NCBI GenBank assembly: GCA_900199555.1
Contig: FZQZ01000012.1
Span: forward strand, 1 to 64,000
Source of the DNA: Prevotellaceae bacterium MN60
GTDB taxonomy: Bacteria > Bacteroidota > Bacteroidia > Bacteroidales > Bacteroidaceae
Direction: 5' to 3'
DNA length: 64,000 nt
Part shown: positions 42,475-52,879 of the stretch, piece after piece
Position numbering within the stretch: the first letter of the stretch is position 1
How the letters are laid out: each line of letters begins with the position of its first letter
Notes under the pieces: model-generated
What the model was told of the DNA's origin: nothing
Databases searched by the model: none
What the model saw: the letters and a program-made list of their open reading frames with translations, nothing else
Translations under genes and position numbers: made by a program

Positions 42475-43089
42475 ATGCCAGGATTAATTGGAAGAAAAAT
42501 CGGAATGACTTCCGTTTTCAGTGCCGACGGTAAGAATGTACCGTGCACTGTTATCGAATGTGGTCCTTGTGTTGTTACTCAGGTGAAGACCGTCGAGAAG
42601 GACGGTTATGCTGCTCTTCAGCTCGCTTACGGCGAGAAGAAAGAGAAGAACACCACCAAAGCAATGATGGGTATCTTCAAGAAGGCAGGTACAACACCAA
42701 AGGCCCACTTGGCCGAGTTCAAGTTTGACGAGGAGCACAACCTCGGAGACGTAATCACTGTAGAGCTCTTCAACGACACAGAGTTTGTTGACGTTGTAGG
42801 TACCTCTAAGGGTAAGGGTTTCCAGGGTGTTGTTAAGCGCCACGGTTTCGGTGGTGTAGGTCAGAGCACTCACGGTCAGGATGACCGTCTGCGTAAGCCA
42901 GGTTCTATCGGTGCTTGTTCTTATCCCGCCAAGGTGTTCAAGGGTATGCGCATGGGTGGCCAGATGGGTGGCGACCGCGTAACAACGCAGAACCTGAAAG
43001 TGTTAAAGGTGATTCCAGAGCACAATCTGCTCCTTGTGAAGGGAAGCTGCGCTGGTTTCAATGGTTCAACTGTTTTAATTGAGAAGTAA
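42475..43089 (+). CDS. rplC: 50S ribosomal protein L3
   Basis: The 204-residue product begins [15 protein letters not shown] and holds the long loop that reaches the peptidyl-transferase centre ([40 protein letters not shown]), including the Gln methylated in many bacteria. It is the first gene of the downstream ribosomal operon and normally follows rpsJ directly. Confidence 0.98.
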   Translation: MPGLIGRKIGMTSVFSADGKNVPCTVIECGPCVVTQVKTVEKDGYAALQLAYGEKKEKNTTKAMMGIFKKAGTTPKAHLAEFKFDEEHNLGDVITVELFNDTEFVDVVGTSKGKGFQGVVKRHGFGGVGQSTHGQDDRLRKPGSIGACSYPAKVFKGMRMGGQMGGDRVTTQNLKVLKVIPEHNLLLVKGSCAGFNGSTVLIEK

Positions 43090-43092
43090 GCT

Positions 43093-43719
43093 ATGGAAAT
43101 TAACGTATTGAATATCAACGGTCAGGAGACCGGACGTAAGGTTACGTTGAACGAGTCTATCTTCGGCATTGAACCTAACGATCACGTCATTTATTTGGAT
43201 GTTAAGCAGTATCTCGCTAATCAGCGTCAGGGTACCGCTAAGGCTAAGGAGCGTAGTGAGCACGCTGGTTCTACCCGCAAGCTCGGTCGCCAGAAGGGCG
43301 GCGGTGGCGCTCGTCATGGTGATATCAACTCACCTCTGCTGAAGGGTGGTGGTCGCGTATTTGGTCCTACACCTCGCGACTATGGCTTCAAGCTGAACAA
43401 GAAGGTTAAGACTTTGGCTCGTAAGTCAGCTCTGTCTTACAAGGCTCAGGAGAATGCAATTATTGTTATCGAGGACTTCGCTATGGAAGCTCCTAAGACA
43501 AAAGAATTCTTAAATATTGCAAAAAATCTGAAAGTCGACGGCAAGAAGCTGCTGATGGTTTTGCCAGAAGCAAATAAAAATGTATATTTGTCGGCTCGCA
43601 ACCTTGAGAAGGCTGAGTGCATCATTGCCGCCAACGTCAACACCTATAAGGTATTGAACGCTGACGTCATGGTTGTGACTGAGAACTCTCTGAAGGCTAT
43701 TGACGGAGTGCTTGGTTAA
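43093..43719 (+). CDS. rplD: 50S ribosomal protein L4
   Basis: The 208-residue product has the extended loop lining the exit tunnel constriction ([38 protein letters not shown]) and the globular C-terminal part with [20 protein letters not shown]. In other bacteria L4 is the autoregulator of this operon. It starts 3 nt after rplC. Confidence 0.97.
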   Translation: MEINVLNINGQETGRKVTLNESIFGIEPNDHVIYLDVKQYLANQRQGTAKAKERSEHAGSTRKLGRQKGGGGARHGDINSPLLKGGGRVFGPTPRDYGFKLNKKVKTLARKSALSYKAQENAIIVIEDFAMEAPKTKEFLNIAKNLKVDGKKLLMVLPEANKNVYLSARNLEKAECIIAANVNTYKVLNADVMVVTENSLKAIDGVLG

Positions 43720-43746
43720 TTTTTAATTGATAATTGAAATAGGATT

Positions 43747-44109
43747 ATGAGTTTTATTATAAAGCCTCTGATTTCAGAGAAGATGAATAACATCACGGAA
43801 AAGAGCTCTGTAGAGAGAACTTTCAAGGCCAAGACTGGTGCACACCGTGGTGAGGAAGTAACAAAGAAGGCTCAGCCTAAGTACGGTTTCATTGTTAAGC
43901 CCGAGGCTAACAAGATCGAAATCGCTAAAGAGGTAGAGGCTGTCTACAATGTTACAGTTGAGAATGTGAATACGCTTCGTTATGCTGGTAAGCGCTCTAG
44001 TCGCTATACTAAGGCAGGTCTCGTGAGAGGTCAGAAGAATGCGTTCAAGAAGGCAATCGTTACTCTTAAGGAGGGCGACAGCATTGATTTTTATAGCAAT
44101 ATTCAGTAA
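43747..44109 (+). CDS. rplW: 50S ribosomal protein L23 with an N-terminal insertion
   Basis: The 120-residue product has the start MSFIIKPLISEKM, then an insert of about 22-25 residues (SSVERTFKAKTGAHRGEEV onward) before the usual YGFIVKPEANKIEIAKEVE, and the end NAFKKAIVTLKEGDSIDFYS. The family is usually near 96 residues. L23 sits at the tunnel exit, where trigger factor and SRP dock, so the insert may be surface-exposed there. Confidence 0.94.
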   Translation: MSFIIKPLISEKMNNITEKSSVERTFKAKTGAHRGEEVTKKAQPKYGFIVKPEANKIEIAKEVEAVYNVTVENVNTLRYAGKRSSRYTKAGLVRGQKNAFKKAIVTLKEGDSIDFYSNIQ

Positions 44110-44115
44110 TAAAAA

Positions 44116-44943
44116 ATGGCAGTACGTAAATTAAAGCCCGTTACACCGGGTCAAAGACACAAGGTTATTGGCACGTTCGAGGATATTACTGCATCCGTGC
44201 CAGAGAAGTCTCTCGTTTACGGTAAGCGTTCTACCGGTGGTCGAAACAACACCGGTAAGATGACTGTCCGCTACATGGGCGGCGGCCACAAGAAGAAGTA
44301 TCGTCTGATCGACTTCAAGCGAGAGAAAGATGGTGTTCCAGCTGTAGTAAAGACTATCGAGTACGATCCTAACCGTTCGGCTCGCATCGCTCTTCTGTAC
44401 TACGCTGATGGTGAGAAACGTTATATCATTGCTCCTAACGGACTGGAAGTTGGTGCAACTCTGATGTCTGGTGCAGACGCAGTGCCTGAGGTAGGTAATG
44501 CGCTTCCCCTGGCCAACATCCCCGTGGGTACCGTAATTCACAACATTGAGTTGCGTCCCGGACAGGGTGCCCTGCTGGTTCGTTCGGCTGGTAATTTCGC
44601 TCAGTTGACCTCTCGTGAGGGCAACTACTGTGTGATTAAGCTTCCTTCAGGCGAGACTCGTCAGATTCTCTCTGCTTGTAAGGCTACTATTGGTAGTGTT
44701 GGTAACTCTGACCACGCTCTTGAGCAGTCTGGTAAGGCCGGTCGCTCACGCTGGTTGGGTCAGCGTCCTCACAACCGTGGTGTTGTCATGAACCCACATG
44801 ATCACCCAATGGGTGGTGGTGAAGGCCGTCAGTCTGGTGGACATCCTCGTTCACGTAAGGGCTTGTACGCTAAGGGTCTCAAGACTCGCGCTCCGAAGAA
44901 GCAGTCGAATAAGTACATTATCGAAAGAGCTAACAAGAAGTAA
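44116..44943 (+). CDS. rplB: 50S ribosomal protein L2
   Basis: The 275-residue product has [20 protein letters not shown] near the start and the C-terminal [20 protein letters not shown] with the conserved His near the peptidyl-transferase centre, then [18 protein letters not shown]. Standard length and position. Confidence 0.98.
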   Translation: MAVRKLKPVTPGQRHKVIGTFEDITASVPEKSLVYGKRSTGGRNNTGKMTVRYMGGGHKKKYRLIDFKREKDGVPAVVKTIEYDPNRSARIALLYYADGEKRYIIAPNGLEVGATLMSGADAVPEVGNALPLANIPVGTVIHNIELRPGQGALLVRSAGNFAQLTSREGNYCVIKLPSGETRQILSACKATIGSVGNSDHALEQSGKAGRSRWLGQRPHNRGVVMNPHDHPMGGGEGRQSGGHPRSRKGLYAKGLKTRAPKKQSNKYIIERANKK

Positions 44944-44969
44944 TCACTTAGTTAAGTAAAGAGTAAATT

Positions 44970-45236
44970 ATGAGTCGTTCATTAAAAAAAGGTCCATATA
45001 TCAACGTCGCTCTCGAGAAGAAGATTCTCGCTATGAATGAGAGCGGTAAGAAGACCGTCGTGAAGACATGGGCCAGAGCTTCAATGATTAGCCCCGATTT
45101 CGTGGGACATACTGTTGCAGTTCATAACGGAAACAAATTTATCCCTGTTTACATTACCGAGAACATGGTAGGACACAAGCTGGGCGAATTCTCACCCACA
45201 CGTCGTTTCGGTGGCCATGCTGGTAACAAGAAGTAA
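44970..45236 (+). CDS. rpsS: 30S ribosomal protein S19
   Basis: The 88-residue product begins [19 protein letters not shown] and ends [20 protein letters not shown], full S19 signatures. It binds the 30S head next to S13. Confidence 0.98.
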   Translation: MSRSLKKGPYINVALEKKILAMNESGKKTVVKTWARASMISPDFVGHTVAVHNGNKFIPVYITENMVGHKLGEFSPTRRFGGHAGNKK

Positions 45237-45274
45237 GCTCCAGGGAATTAAAGATTAAAAAAGAAAAATTAAAT

Positions 45275-45673
45275 ATGGGAGCAAGAAAAAGATTAGCGGC
45301 TGAAAAAAGAAAAGCAGCCAATAAGACACAGTACTTTGCAAAGCTGAAAGGCTGTCCCTCTTCACCTCGTAAGATGCGTTATGTTGTTGACATGATTCGC
45401 GGTATGGAGGTAAATCGCGCACTCGGTGTGCTGCGTTTCTCGAAGAAGGCTGCTTCAGAGAATGTAGAGAAGCTTCTCCGCTCGGCTATCGCCAACTGGG
45501 AGGCCAAGAATGACCGCAAGGCAGAAGACGGCGAACTGTATATCAGCCGCGTCTTTGTCGACGAGGGTGTGACAATGAAACGTATGAGACCGGCACCTCA
45601 GGGCCGTGGTTATCGTATCCGTAAGCGTTCGAACCACGTAACTCTGTTTGTTGACGCTAAAACTAATGATTAA
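45275..45673 (+). CDS. rplV: 50S ribosomal protein L22
   Basis: The 132-residue product has [36 protein letters not shown] and the hairpin loop that enters the exit tunnel ([20 protein letters not shown]). Normal gene order between rpsS and rpsC. Confidence 0.97.
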   Translation: MGARKRLAAEKRKAANKTQYFAKLKGCPSSPRKMRYVVDMIRGMEVNRALGVLRFSKKAASENVEKLLRSAIANWEAKNDRKAEDGELYISRVFVDEGVTMKRMRPAPQGRGYRIRKRSNHVTLFVDAKTND

Positions 45674-45681
45674 GAAAAGGT

Positions 45682-46407
45682 ATGGGACAGAAAGTAAATC
45701 CAATTAGCAACCGCCTTGGTATCATCAAGGGTTGGGATTCAAACTGGTTCGGAGGCAAGAACTTCGGAGATAACCTGGTTGAGGATCAGAAAATCCGTAA
45801 GTATCTGAACGAGCGTCTGGCCAAGGCTAGCATCTCGAAGATTGTCATCGAGCGCACGCTGAAGCTGGTTACCATCACCATCTGCACAGCCCGTCCGGGT
45901 CTGGTCATTGGTAAGGGTGGTCAGGATGTCGATAAGCTCAAGGAAGAGCTGAAGAAACTCTACGACAAGGAGATTCAGATTAATATTTTTGAGGTTAAGA
46001 AGCCCGAGCTCGATGCAAACATCGTAGCCAACAACATCGCTCGCCAGGTAGAGGGTAAGATTGCTTACCGTCGTGCTATCAAGATGGCTGTGGCTAACAC
46101 TATGCGCGCTGGAGCAGAGGGTATTAAGGTGCAGATCTCAGGTCGTCTGAACGGCGCTGAAATCGCACGTAGCGAGATGATCAAGGAAGGTCGTACTCCA
46201 CTGCACACCTTCCGTGCTGACATCGATTACTGCCAGGCAGAGGCCCTCACTAAGGTAGGTATCCTCGGTCTGAAGGTATGGATCTGCCGTGGTGAAGTTT
46301 ATGGAAAGGTTGACTTGGCTCCTAACTTCACTCAGGAAAAGAGCAATGGCCGCTCTAACGGTGGTAACAACGGTGGTGGCAGACGTTTCCGCAATAAGAA
46401 AAAGTAA
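45682..46407 (+). CDS. rpsC: 30S ribosomal protein S3
   Basis: The 241-residue product starts [20 protein letters not shown] and contains the KH domain ([20 protein letters not shown]) and the S3 C-terminal domain ([19 protein letters not shown]). The tail is Gly/Asn/Arg-rich. S3 helps unwind mRNA at the entry channel. Confidence 0.98.
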   Translation: MGQKVNPISNRLGIIKGWDSNWFGGKNFGDNLVEDQKIRKYLNERLAKASISKIVIERTLKLVTITICTARPGLVIGKGGQDVDKLKEELKKLYDKEIQINIFEVKKPELDANIVANNIARQVEGKIAYRRAIKMAVANTMRAGAEGIKVQISGRLNGAEIARSEMIKEGRTPLHTFRADIDYCQAEALTKVGILGLKVWICRGEVYGKVDLAPNFTQEKSNGRSNGGNNGGGRRFRNKKK

Positions 46408-46433
46408 TTAACTTTTAAAAGTAAGAAACTATC

Positions 46434-46862
46434 ATGTTACAACCCAAAAGAGTAAGATATAGAAGACCGCAGGACGGACGTGGCAACAAAGGCAACGCCC
46501 ACCGCGGAACTCAGCTGTCATTTGGTTCATTCGGCATCAAGACCCTTGACGCTAAATGGATTGACAGCCGTCAGATTGAGGCAGCTCGTGTTGCCATCAA
46601 CCGTTATATGAACCGTGAAGGTCAGGTATGGATTCGCATCTTCCCGGACAAACCCATCACTCGCAAGCCTGCTGATGTACGTATGGGTAAAGGTAAGGGT
46701 GACCCCGCAGGATGGGTAGCACCTGTAACCCCGGGTCGTATCCTCTTTGAAGTCGAGGGTGTTCCCTTCGAGGTTGCTAAGGAGGCTCTTCGCCTCGGCG
46801 CCCAGAAGCTGCCCGTGAAGACTAAGTTTGTTGTTAGACGCGATTACGATAAAAACGCTTAA
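46434..46862 (+). CDS. rplP: 50S ribosomal protein L16
   Basis: The 142-residue product begins [20 protein letters not shown], with [19 protein letters not shown] and [21 protein letters not shown]16 positions the A-site tRNA. The gene is followed 3 nt later by rpmC. Confidence 0.97.
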   Translation: MLQPKRVRYRRPQDGRGNKGNAHRGTQLSFGSFGIKTLDAKWIDSRQIEAARVAINRYMNREGQVWIRIFPDKPITRKPADVRMGKGKGDPAGWVAPVTPGRILFEVEGVPFEVAKEALRLGAQKLPVKTKFVVRRDYDKNA

Positions 46863-46865
46863 GCT

Positions 46866-47060
46866 ATGAAGATGACAGAAATTAAAGGTCTCGAGACCAA
46901 AGAATTGGCCGAGAAGTTGGAGGCTGCGGTTGCTAACTACGATCAGATGAAGTTGAACCACGCCGTAACTCCTATGGAGAATCCATCACAGATTAAGGCC
47001 GCACGTCGTGACATCGCACGTATGAAGACAGAACTCCGTCAGAGAGAACTTAACAAATAA
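46866..47060 (+). CDS. rpmC: 50S ribosomal protein L29
   Basis: The 64-residue helical protein has [19 protein letters not shown] and [20 protein letters not shown]29 lies beside L23 at the tunnel exit. Confidence 0.95.
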   Translation: MKMTEIKGLETKELAEKLEAAVANYDQMKLNHAVTPMENPSQIKAARRDIARMKTELRQRELNK

Positions 47061-47062
47061 TA

Positions 47063-47329
47063 ATGGTCCAGATGGAAACAAGAAATTTAAGAAAGACAAG
47101 ACAGGGTGTTGTAATCAGCAACAAAATGGATAAAACCATTGTTATTGCAGCTAAGTTCAAGGAGAAGCACCCTATTTATGGTAAGTTTGTCCAGAAGACA
47201 AAGAAGTACCATGCTCACGATGAGAAGAATGAGGCTCAGGTAGGTGATACCGTACTCATTATGGAAACCCGTCCTCTGTCAAAGACAAAGAGATGGAGAT
47301 TAGTACAAATCGTAGAAAAGGCTAAGTAA
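47063..47329 (+). CDS. rpsQ: 30S ribosomal protein S17
   Basis: The 88-residue product has [20 protein letters not shown] and [20 protein letters not shown]. The ATG at 47063 adds three residues before the usual METRNLRK start at 47072; either could be used. Confidence 0.95.
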   Translation: MVQMETRNLRKTRQGVVISNKMDKTIVIAAKFKEKHPIYGKFVQKTKKYHAHDEKNEAQVGDTVLIMETRPLSKTKRWRLVQIVEKAK

Positions 47330-47331
47330 AT

Positions 47332-47697
47332 ATGATACAGACAGAAACAAGACTTACCGTAGCTGACAACAGCGGTGCACGCGAGGCACTCTGCATCCGT
47401 GTGCTGGGTGGTACCCGCCGCCGTTATGCAAGCGTAGGTGACGTGATTGTCGTTGCTATCAAGAACGCAATCCCCACAAGTGACGTTAAAAAGGGTGCAG
47501 TGTCTAAGGCTCTGGTTGTTCGTACCAAGAAGGAAATCCGTCGCGCCGATGGTTCATACATCCGCTTCGATGATAACGCTTGCGTACTCCTGAACAACGC
47601 TGGTGAGCTCCGTGGCAGCCGTATCTTCGGCCCCGTAGCCCGTGAGCTTCGTGCCGTAAACATGAAGGTTGTATCACTGGCACCTGAGGTTCTTTAA
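47332..47697 (+). CDS. rplN: 50S ribosomal protein L14
   Basis: The 121-residue product begins [20 protein letters not shown] and has [19 protein letters not shown] and [14 protein letters not shown]14 forms an intersubunit bridge and is the RsfS binding site. Confidence 0.98.
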   Translation: MIQTETRLTVADNSGAREALCIRVLGGTRRRYASVGDVIVVAIKNAIPTSDVKKGAVSKALVVRTKKEIRRADGSYIRFDDNACVLLNNAGELRGSRIFGPVARELRAVNMKVVSLAPEVL

Positions 47698-47716
47698 TCA
47701 TAAAAAGTAAGAAGTA

Positions 47717-48034
47717 ATGGCTAAGTTACATATTAGAAAAAACGATACAGTCATGGTCCTGGCCGGTGAGGACAAGGGCAAGACTGGTAAGGTGCTTAAG
47801 GTTCTCGTTGAGAAGCAGCGCGCACTCGTTGAGGGCGTGAACATGGTCTCTAAGAGCACAAAGCCTAGCGCCAAGAACCCACAGGGTGGTATCGTGAAGC
47901 AGGAGGCTCCTATTCACGTATCTAATTTAAGTCTCATCGATCCGAAGAGCGGCAAGGCTACTCGCGTAAGCATCAAGCACGAGGGTAAGAACGTCGTTCG
48001 TATCGCTAAAAAGTCAGGGGAGGAGATTAAGTAA
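47717..48034 (+). CDS. rplX: 50S ribosomal protein L24
   Basis: The 105-residue product has the KOW motif ([20 protein letters not shown]) and [19 protein letters not shown]. Its stop codon overlaps the rplE start by 1 nt. Confidence 0.96.
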   Translation: MAKLHIRKNDTVMVLAGEDKGKTGKVLKVLVEKQRALVEGVNMVSKSTKPSAKNPQGGIVKQEAPIHVSNLSLIDPKSGKATRVSIKHEGKNVVRIAKKSGEEIK

Positions 48035-48591
48035 TGGCAAATACAGCACAATTGAAGAAGACCTATGTCGAGCAGATTGCTCCGGCATTGGAGAAGCAGT
48101 TCAACTATAGCTCAAAGATGCAGGTTCCCGTCCTGAAGAAGATCGTTATCAACCAGGGTCTGGGTGATGCAACACAGGACAAGAAGATCATCGACGTAGC
48201 TATCAACGAGATTTCTACCATCTGCGGTCAGAAGGCTGTCGCTACCTACTCTAAGAAGGATATCGCCAACTTCAAGCTCCGTAAGAAGATGCCTATCGGC
48301 GTTATGGTAACTCTGCGTCGCGAGCGCATGTATGAATTCCTGGAGAAGCTGGTTCGCGTGGCTCTGCCCCGTATCCGCGACTTCAAGGGTATTGAGAGTA
48401 AGTTCGATGGCCGTGGTAACTATACCCTCGGTATTCAGGAGCAGATTATCTTCCCTGAGATTAACATTGACACTGTAGACCGCATTCAGGGTATGAACAT
48501 CACCTTCGTTACGTCTGCTCAGACCGACGAGGAGGGCTTCGCACTGCTGAAGGCCTTTGGTCTGCCATTTAAGAACGCTAAAAACGATTAA
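48034..48591 (+). CDS. rplE: 50S ribosomal protein L5
   Basis: The 185-residue product has [38 protein letters not shown] and [21 protein letters not shown]5 contacts 5S rRNA and P-site tRNA. Confidence 0.97.
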   Translation: MANTAQLKKTYVEQIAPALEKQFNYSSKMQVPVLKKIVINQGLGDATQDKKIIDVAINEISTICGQKAVATYSKKDIANFKLRKKMPIGVMVTLRRERMYEFLEKLVRVALPRIRDFKGIESKFDGRGNYTLGIQEQIIFPEINIDTVDRIQGMNITFVTSAQTDEEGFALLKAFGLPFKNAKND

Positions 48592-48596
48592 GAGAT

Positions 48597-48899
48597 ATGG
48601 CAAAAGAATCAATGAAGGCTCGTGAGGTAAAGCGCGCTAAGCTCGTTGCCCGTTACGCTGAAAAGCGTGCAGCCTTGAAGAAGATTATCGCAACATCTGA
48701 GGATCCCGCTGCTGCTTACGAGGCTGCTCGTGCACTGCAGGCTATCCCCAAGAATGCAAACCCCATTCGTCTGCACAACCGCTGCAAGATCACTGGTCGT
48801 CCCAAGGGATATATGCGCCAGTTCGGTCTCAGCCGTATCCAGTTCCGTGAGATGGCATCAAACGGTCTGATTCCAGGCGTAAAGAAGGCAAGCTGGTAA
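48597..48899 (+). CDS. rpsN: 30S ribosomal protein S14, zinc-free long form
   Basis: The 100-residue product has [20 protein letters not shown] and ends [11 protein letters not shown]. It lacks the CxxC pairs of zinc-binding S14, so it is the long C-minus form. Confidence 0.97.
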   Translation: MAKESMKAREVKRAKLVARYAEKRAALKKIIATSEDPAAAYEAARALQAIPKNANPIRLHNRCKITGRPKGYMRQFGLSRIQFREMASNGLIPGVKKASW

Positions 48900-48933
48900 T
48901 CATCTCCGAGAATTAAAGAGACATTTATTTTAT

Positions 48934-48965
48934 TTAATATTGTCGGGGTAGTCCCGATTAATTAA
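48934..48965 (+). promoter_or_regulatory. hairpin between rpsN and rpsH
   Basis: TCGGG (48943-48947) pairs with CCCGA (48953-48957), extended by TTAAT/ATTAA. There is no T-run, so it is not a clear terminator; it might be a processing or binding site. Confidence 0.35.
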
Positions 48966-48977
48966 ACAATTTATTTT

Positions 48978-49373
48978 ATGACAGATCCAATAGCAGATTA
49001 TCTGACCAGACTCAGAAACGCCATCATGGCCAACCACCGCGTGGTTGAGGTTCCTGCGTCTAACTTGAAGAAGGAAATCACTAAGATCCTCTTCGAGAAG
49101 GGCTACATTCTGAACTATAAGTTCGTTGAGGATGGCCCTCAGGGTACTATCAAGGTTGCCTTGAAGTATGACCCTGCCACTAAGGCTAATGCCATCAAGT
49201 GCCTGAAGCGCGTGTCAACACCAGGTCTTCGTAAGTACACTGGTTACAAGAACATGCCGAGAGTAATTAACGGACTGGGTATCGCAATTTTATCCACGTC
49301 TCAGGGTGTAATGACAGACAAAGAGGCTTCTCAGCTGAAGATCGGCGGTGAGGTGCTTTGCTACGTTTATTAA
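48978..49373 (+). CDS. rpsH: 30S ribosomal protein S8
   Basis: The 131-residue product has MTDPIADYLTRLRNAIMANH, RVSTPGLRKYTGYKNMPRVI and GLGIAILSTSQGVMTDKEA. S8 is a core 30S assembly protein and in E. coli the regulator of the spc genes. Confidence 0.98.
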   Translation: MTDPIADYLTRLRNAIMANHRVVEVPASNLKKEITKILFEKGYILNYKFVEDGPQGTIKVALKYDPATKANAIKCLKRVSTPGLRKYTGYKNMPRVINGLGIAILSTSQGVMTDKEASQLKIGGEVLCYVY

Positions 49374-49388
49374 TTGGAGGATTCGAAT

Positions 49389-49958
49389 ATGTCAAGAATA
49401 GGAAAATTGCCAATTAGCATCCCTGCAGGTGTTACCATTACTCAGGGTCAGGACAGTGTTGTTACAGTGAAAGGTCCTAAGGGTGAGCTTTCTCAGAAGG
49501 TAGATCCCTCTATCAAGGTGAATATCGCCGATGGTCACGTAACATTTGAGATTGATGAGAACAGCCCCGTAAACGTAAAGCAGAAGCAGGCTTTCCACGG
49601 TCTGTATCGTGCTTTGGTCAACAACATGGTTGTTGGTGTGAGCGAAGGCTATAAGAAGGAGATGGAGCTGGTCGGTGTAGGTTACCGTGTTTCAAACCAG
49701 GGTAACGTCATCGAGTTCTCTCTCGGTTATACTCACCCCATCTTCATCCAGCTTCCTAAGGAGGTAAAGGTGGAGACCAAGATGGAGCGTAACCAGAATC
49801 CTCAGATTATTCTGGAATCATGCGACAAGCAGCTGCTGGGTATGATTTGCGCTAAGATTCGTTCTTTCCGTATGCCTGAGCCTTACAAGGGTAAGGGTAT
49901 CTTGTTCAAGGGCGAGGTTATCCGTCGTAAGTCGGGTAAGTCAGCTTCAGCTAAGTAA
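49389..49958 (+). CDS. rplF: 50S ribosomal protein L6
   Basis: The start MSRIGKLPISIPAGVTI at 49389 follows a GGAGG at 49376-49380, a proper Shine-Dalgarno that decides against the upstream TTG at 49374. The 189-residue product has the second-repeat end MPEPYKGKGILFKGEVIRRK. It lies near the GTPase-associated centre. Confidence 0.97.
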   Translation: MSRIGKLPISIPAGVTITQGQDSVVTVKGPKGELSQKVDPSIKVNIADGHVTFEIDENSPVNVKQKQAFHGLYRALVNNMVVGVSEGYKKEMELVGVGYRVSNQGNVIEFSLGYTHPIFIQLPKEVKVETKMERNQNPQIILESCDKQLLGMICAKIRSFRMPEPYKGKGILFKGEVIRRKSGKSASAK

Positions 49959-49988
49959 TTCTAATAACAATTAAAAGAAGAAAGAATT

Positions 49989-50333
49989 ATGACAACAAAG
50001 AAGATTGAAAGACGAATTAAGATTAAATACAGAATTCGTAAGAGCGTATTCGGTACTGCCGAGCGTCCTCGCATGAGCGTATTCCGCAGCAACAAGCAGA
50101 TCTACGTTCAGGTGATTAACGATTTGGAAGGTAAAACACTTGCATCTGCATCTTCTGCTGGCCTCGAGGCTATGCCAAAGATTGAGCAGGCTGCCAAGGT
50201 TGGTGAGATGATTGCCGCTAAGGCTAAGGAAGCTGGCGTAGAGTCAGTTGTCTTCGACCGTAACGGTTACCTCTATCACGGCCGTGTGAAGTCACTCGCT
50301 GATGCAGCTCGTAAAGGTGGACTTAATTTTTAA
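49989..50333 (+). CDS. rplR: 50S ribosomal protein L18
   Basis: The 114-residue product has [32 protein letters not shown] and [20 protein letters not shown]18 binds 5S rRNA. Confidence 0.97.
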   Translation: MTTKKIERRIKIKYRIRKSVFGTAERPRMSVFRSNKQIYVQVINDLEGKTLASASSAGLEAMPKIEQAAKVGEMIAAKAKEAGVESVVFDRNGYLYHGRVKSLADAARKGGLNF

Positions 50334-50339
50334 ACGATT

Positions 50340-50852
50340 ATGGCAATGAACAGAGTTAAAGTAAATAGTGACGTTGAATTAAAAGACAGACTGGTTGCCA
50401 TCAACCGTGTTACAAAGGTAACAAAGGGAGGTCGCACCTTTACTTTCGCAGCCATCGTAGTTGTCGGTGACGGCAATGGCGTAATCGGCTGGGGACTTGG
50501 TAAGGCTGGTGAAGTTACCGCCGCTATCGCCAAGGGTGTTGAGGCAGCTAAGAAGAATCTGGTTAAGGTTCCCGTACTGAAGGGTACCATTCCTCACGAG
50601 ATGGAGGCCCGCTTCGGTGGTGCTCAGGTATTCCTTCGTCCGGCCGCAGCCGGTACCGGTCTTGTTGCCGGTGGTGCTATGCGTGCCGTGCTTGAGAGTG
50701 TAGGTGTAAAAGATGTCCTCGCTAAGTCGAAGGGCTCTTCAAACCCCCACAACCTGGTAAAGGCTACCATCGCCGCTCTGAGTCAGATGCGCGATGCGTA
50801 CACCATTGCAGGTACTCGTGGTATCAGTATGGACAAAGTATTTAGAGGATAA
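50340..50852 (+). CDS. rpsE: 30S ribosomal protein S5
   Basis: The 170-residue product has the dsRBD-like part ([38 protein letters not shown]) and [20 protein letters not shown]5 affects decoding accuracy. Confidence 0.98.
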   Translation: MAMNRVKVNSDVELKDRLVAINRVTKVTKGGRTFTFAAIVVVGDGNGVIGWGLGKAGEVTAAIAKGVEAAKKNLVKVPVLKGTIPHEMEARFGGAQVFLRPAAAGTGLVAGGAMRAVLESVGVKDVLAKSKGSSNPHNLVKATIAALSQMRDAYTIAGTRGISMDKVFRG

Positions 50853-50866
50853 AGGAGGCTAGAACT

Positions 50867-51043
50867 ATGGCAACAATTAAGATTAAGCAGATTAAGAGCA
50901 AGATCGGTTATCCCGTAGATCAGAAGCGTACCCTCGATGCCCTGGGTCTTCACAAGATCTCTCAGGTTGTTGAGAAGGAAGATACTCCTGTTATCCGCGG
51001 TATGATCCGCAAGGTACATCACCTGGTGGAAGTGATCGATTAA
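50867..51043 (+). CDS. rpmD: 50S ribosomal protein L30
   Basis: This short gene encodes 58 residues starting [16 protein letters not shown] and ending VHHLVEVID, with the L30 pattern [15 protein letters not shown] strong AGGAGG (50853-50858) lies 8 nt before the ATG, unusual in this window. It has the standard place between rpsE and rplO. Confidence 0.95.
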   Translation: MATIKIKQIKSKIGYPVDQKRTLDALGLHKISQVVEKEDTPVIRGMIRKVHHLVEVID

Positions 51044-51072
51044 TTTAATGACAATTTAAAACAGATACGATT

Positions 51073-51519
51073 ATGAAACTACATACTTTAAAGCCAGCTG
51101 AGGGCTCTACACATTCACGTCGTAGAATCGGCCGTGGACCTGGTTCAGGTCTCGGTGGTACCTCTACCCGTGGTCACAAGGGTGCCAAGGCTCGTTCAGG
51201 TTACAAGAAGAAGATTGGTTTCGAAGGTGGTCAGATGCCACTGCAGCGTCGTGTTCCTAAGTTCGGTTTCAAGAACATCAACCACAAGGAGTACTTTGCT
51301 GTAAACCTCTCTACTCTGCAGAAGCTGGCAGAGGAGAAGAACCTCACCAAGATTGGCGTTGAAGAGCTGGTTGCTGCCGGCCTGACCAATGGCAAGGAAC
51401 TGGTAAAGGTTCTTGGTAACGGTGAACTGAAAGCAAAGATTGACGTTGAAGCAAATGCATTCTCAAAGACTGCCGAAGAAGCTATCAAGGCAGTAGGTGG
51501 TAACGCAACAATAATCTAA
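51073..51519 (+). CDS. rplO: 50S ribosomal protein L15
   Basis: The 148-residue product has the Gly/Arg-rich N-terminus (RRRIGRGPGSGLGGTSTRGH, GAKARSGYKKKIGFEGGQMP) and C-terminal KIDVEANAFSKTAEEAIKAV. A late-assembly 50S protein. Confidence 0.97.
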   Translation: MKLHTLKPAEGSTHSRRRIGRGPGSGLGGTSTRGHKGAKARSGYKKKIGFEGGQMPLQRRVPKFGFKNINHKEYFAVNLSTLQKLAEEKNLTKIGVEELVAAGLTNGKELVKVLGNGELKAKIDVEANAFSKTAEEAIKAVGGNATII

Positions 51520-51527
51520 TTAAAACA

Positions 51528-52871
51528 ATGAAGAAGTTAATAGAGACACTGAAGAACATTTGGAAGATTGAGGATCTGCGTCAGCGCATCCTGGTTACTA
51601 TGCTGTTCGTAGCGATTTATCGCTTCGGCTCATTTGTAGTGCTTCCTGGTATCAACCCCGCAATGTTGGACAAGCTGCAGTCACAGACTGCTGGTGGTCT
51701 GATGTCACTGCTGGATATGTTCTCCGGTGGTGCATTTTCCAACGCATCTATCTTTGCGCTCGGAATCATGCCTTACATCTCTGCTTCTATCGTTATGCAG
51801 CTTTTGGCTGTCGCTGTACCTTATTTCCAGAAGATGCAGCGTGAGGGCGAGAGCGGCCGTAAAAAGATTATGACTTATACTCGGTACCTGACAGTAGCTA
51901 TCCTGCTGTTCCAGGCACCGAGTTACCTCATCAATCTGAAGATGACGTCCGGCGCAGCCCTGGCTTCAGGTATCAGTTGGACGGTATTCGTATTCCCGGC
52001 AACTATCATCCTGGCAGCTGGAAGTATGTTCATCCTTTGGTTGGGTGAGCGCATTACGGATAAGGGTATAGGAAATGGTATCTCAATGATCATTATGATC
52101 GGTATTATTGCACGCCTGCCACAGGCGTTCATCCAGGAGGTAACCTCTCGCTTCACCGCTATCACTGGTGGTGGTCTCGTGATGTTCCTCGTTGAGATTA
52201 TCATTCTCTATTTGGTTGTATGCGCAGCGATTGTACTTGTACAGGGTGTTCGCAAGGTGCCCGTACAGTATGCTAAGCGTCTTGTTGGCAACCAGCAGTA
52301 TGGTGGTGCTCGTCAGTACATTCCTCTGAAGCTCTTCGCAGCTAATGTAATGCCTATCATCTTTGCTCAGGCTCTGATGTTCATTCCATTGGCATTCGTG
52401 CAGTATGCAGCTCCAGAGAACGCAAGTTGGTTCGTACGTTCATTGCTGGATCATCACAGCTGGACATACAACATCATCTTCGCATTCCTGATTATCGCAT
52501 TCACCTATTTCTATACTGCCATCACGCTCAATCCCACGCAGATGGCTGAAGATATGAAGCGCAACAATGGCTTTATCCCTGGCATCAAGCCCGGTAAGCC
52601 AACAGCTGACTACATCGACGAAGTGATGTCACGCATCACCGCCCCTGGTTCACTGTTTATTGCCTTCATCGCCATCATGCCCGCTCTCGCAGGACTGCTC
52701 AATGTGCAGGATGCCTTCTCTCAGTTCTTCGGTGGAACATCTCTGCTGATTCTCGTTGGTGTTGTGCTCGACACACTCCAGCAGATTGAGAGCCATCTGC
52801 TCATGCGTCACTACGACGGTCTGCTCAACTCAGGTCGTATCCACGGACGTGGCGGAGTAAGTGCCTACTAA
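51528..52871 (+). CDS. secY: preprotein translocase subunit SecY
   Basis: The 447-residue protein has ten membrane helices, with the plug region after TM1 (NPAMLDKLQSQTAGGLMSLL), MPYISASIVMQLL, and the cytoplasmic loops GERITDKGIGNGISM and PTQMAEDMKRNNGFIPGIKPG. It forms the Sec channel, needed for all signal-peptide proteins noted in this window. It is followed 8 nt later by map. Confidence 0.98.
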   Translation: MKKLIETLKNIWKIEDLRQRILVTMLFVAIYRFGSFVVLPGINPAMLDKLQSQTAGGLMSLLDMFSGGAFSNASIFALGIMPYISASIVMQLLAVAVPYFQKMQREGESGRKKIMTYTRYLTVAILLFQAPSYLINLKMTSGAALASGISWTVFVFPATIILAAGSMFILWLGERITDKGIGNGISMIIMIGIIARLPQAFIQEVTSRFTAITGGGLVMFLVEIIILYLVVCAAIVLVQGVRKVPVQYAKRLVGNQQYGGARQYIPLKLFAANVMPIIFAQALMFIPLAFVQYAAPENASWFVRSLLDHHSWTYNIIFAFLIIAFTYFYTAITLNPTQMAEDMKRNNGFIPGIKPGKPTADYIDEVMSRITAPGSLFIAFIAIMPALAGLLNVQDAFSQFFGGTSLLILVGVVLDTLQQIESHLLMRHYDGLLNSGRIHGRGGVSAY

Positions 52872-52879
52872 GCTCCAGT

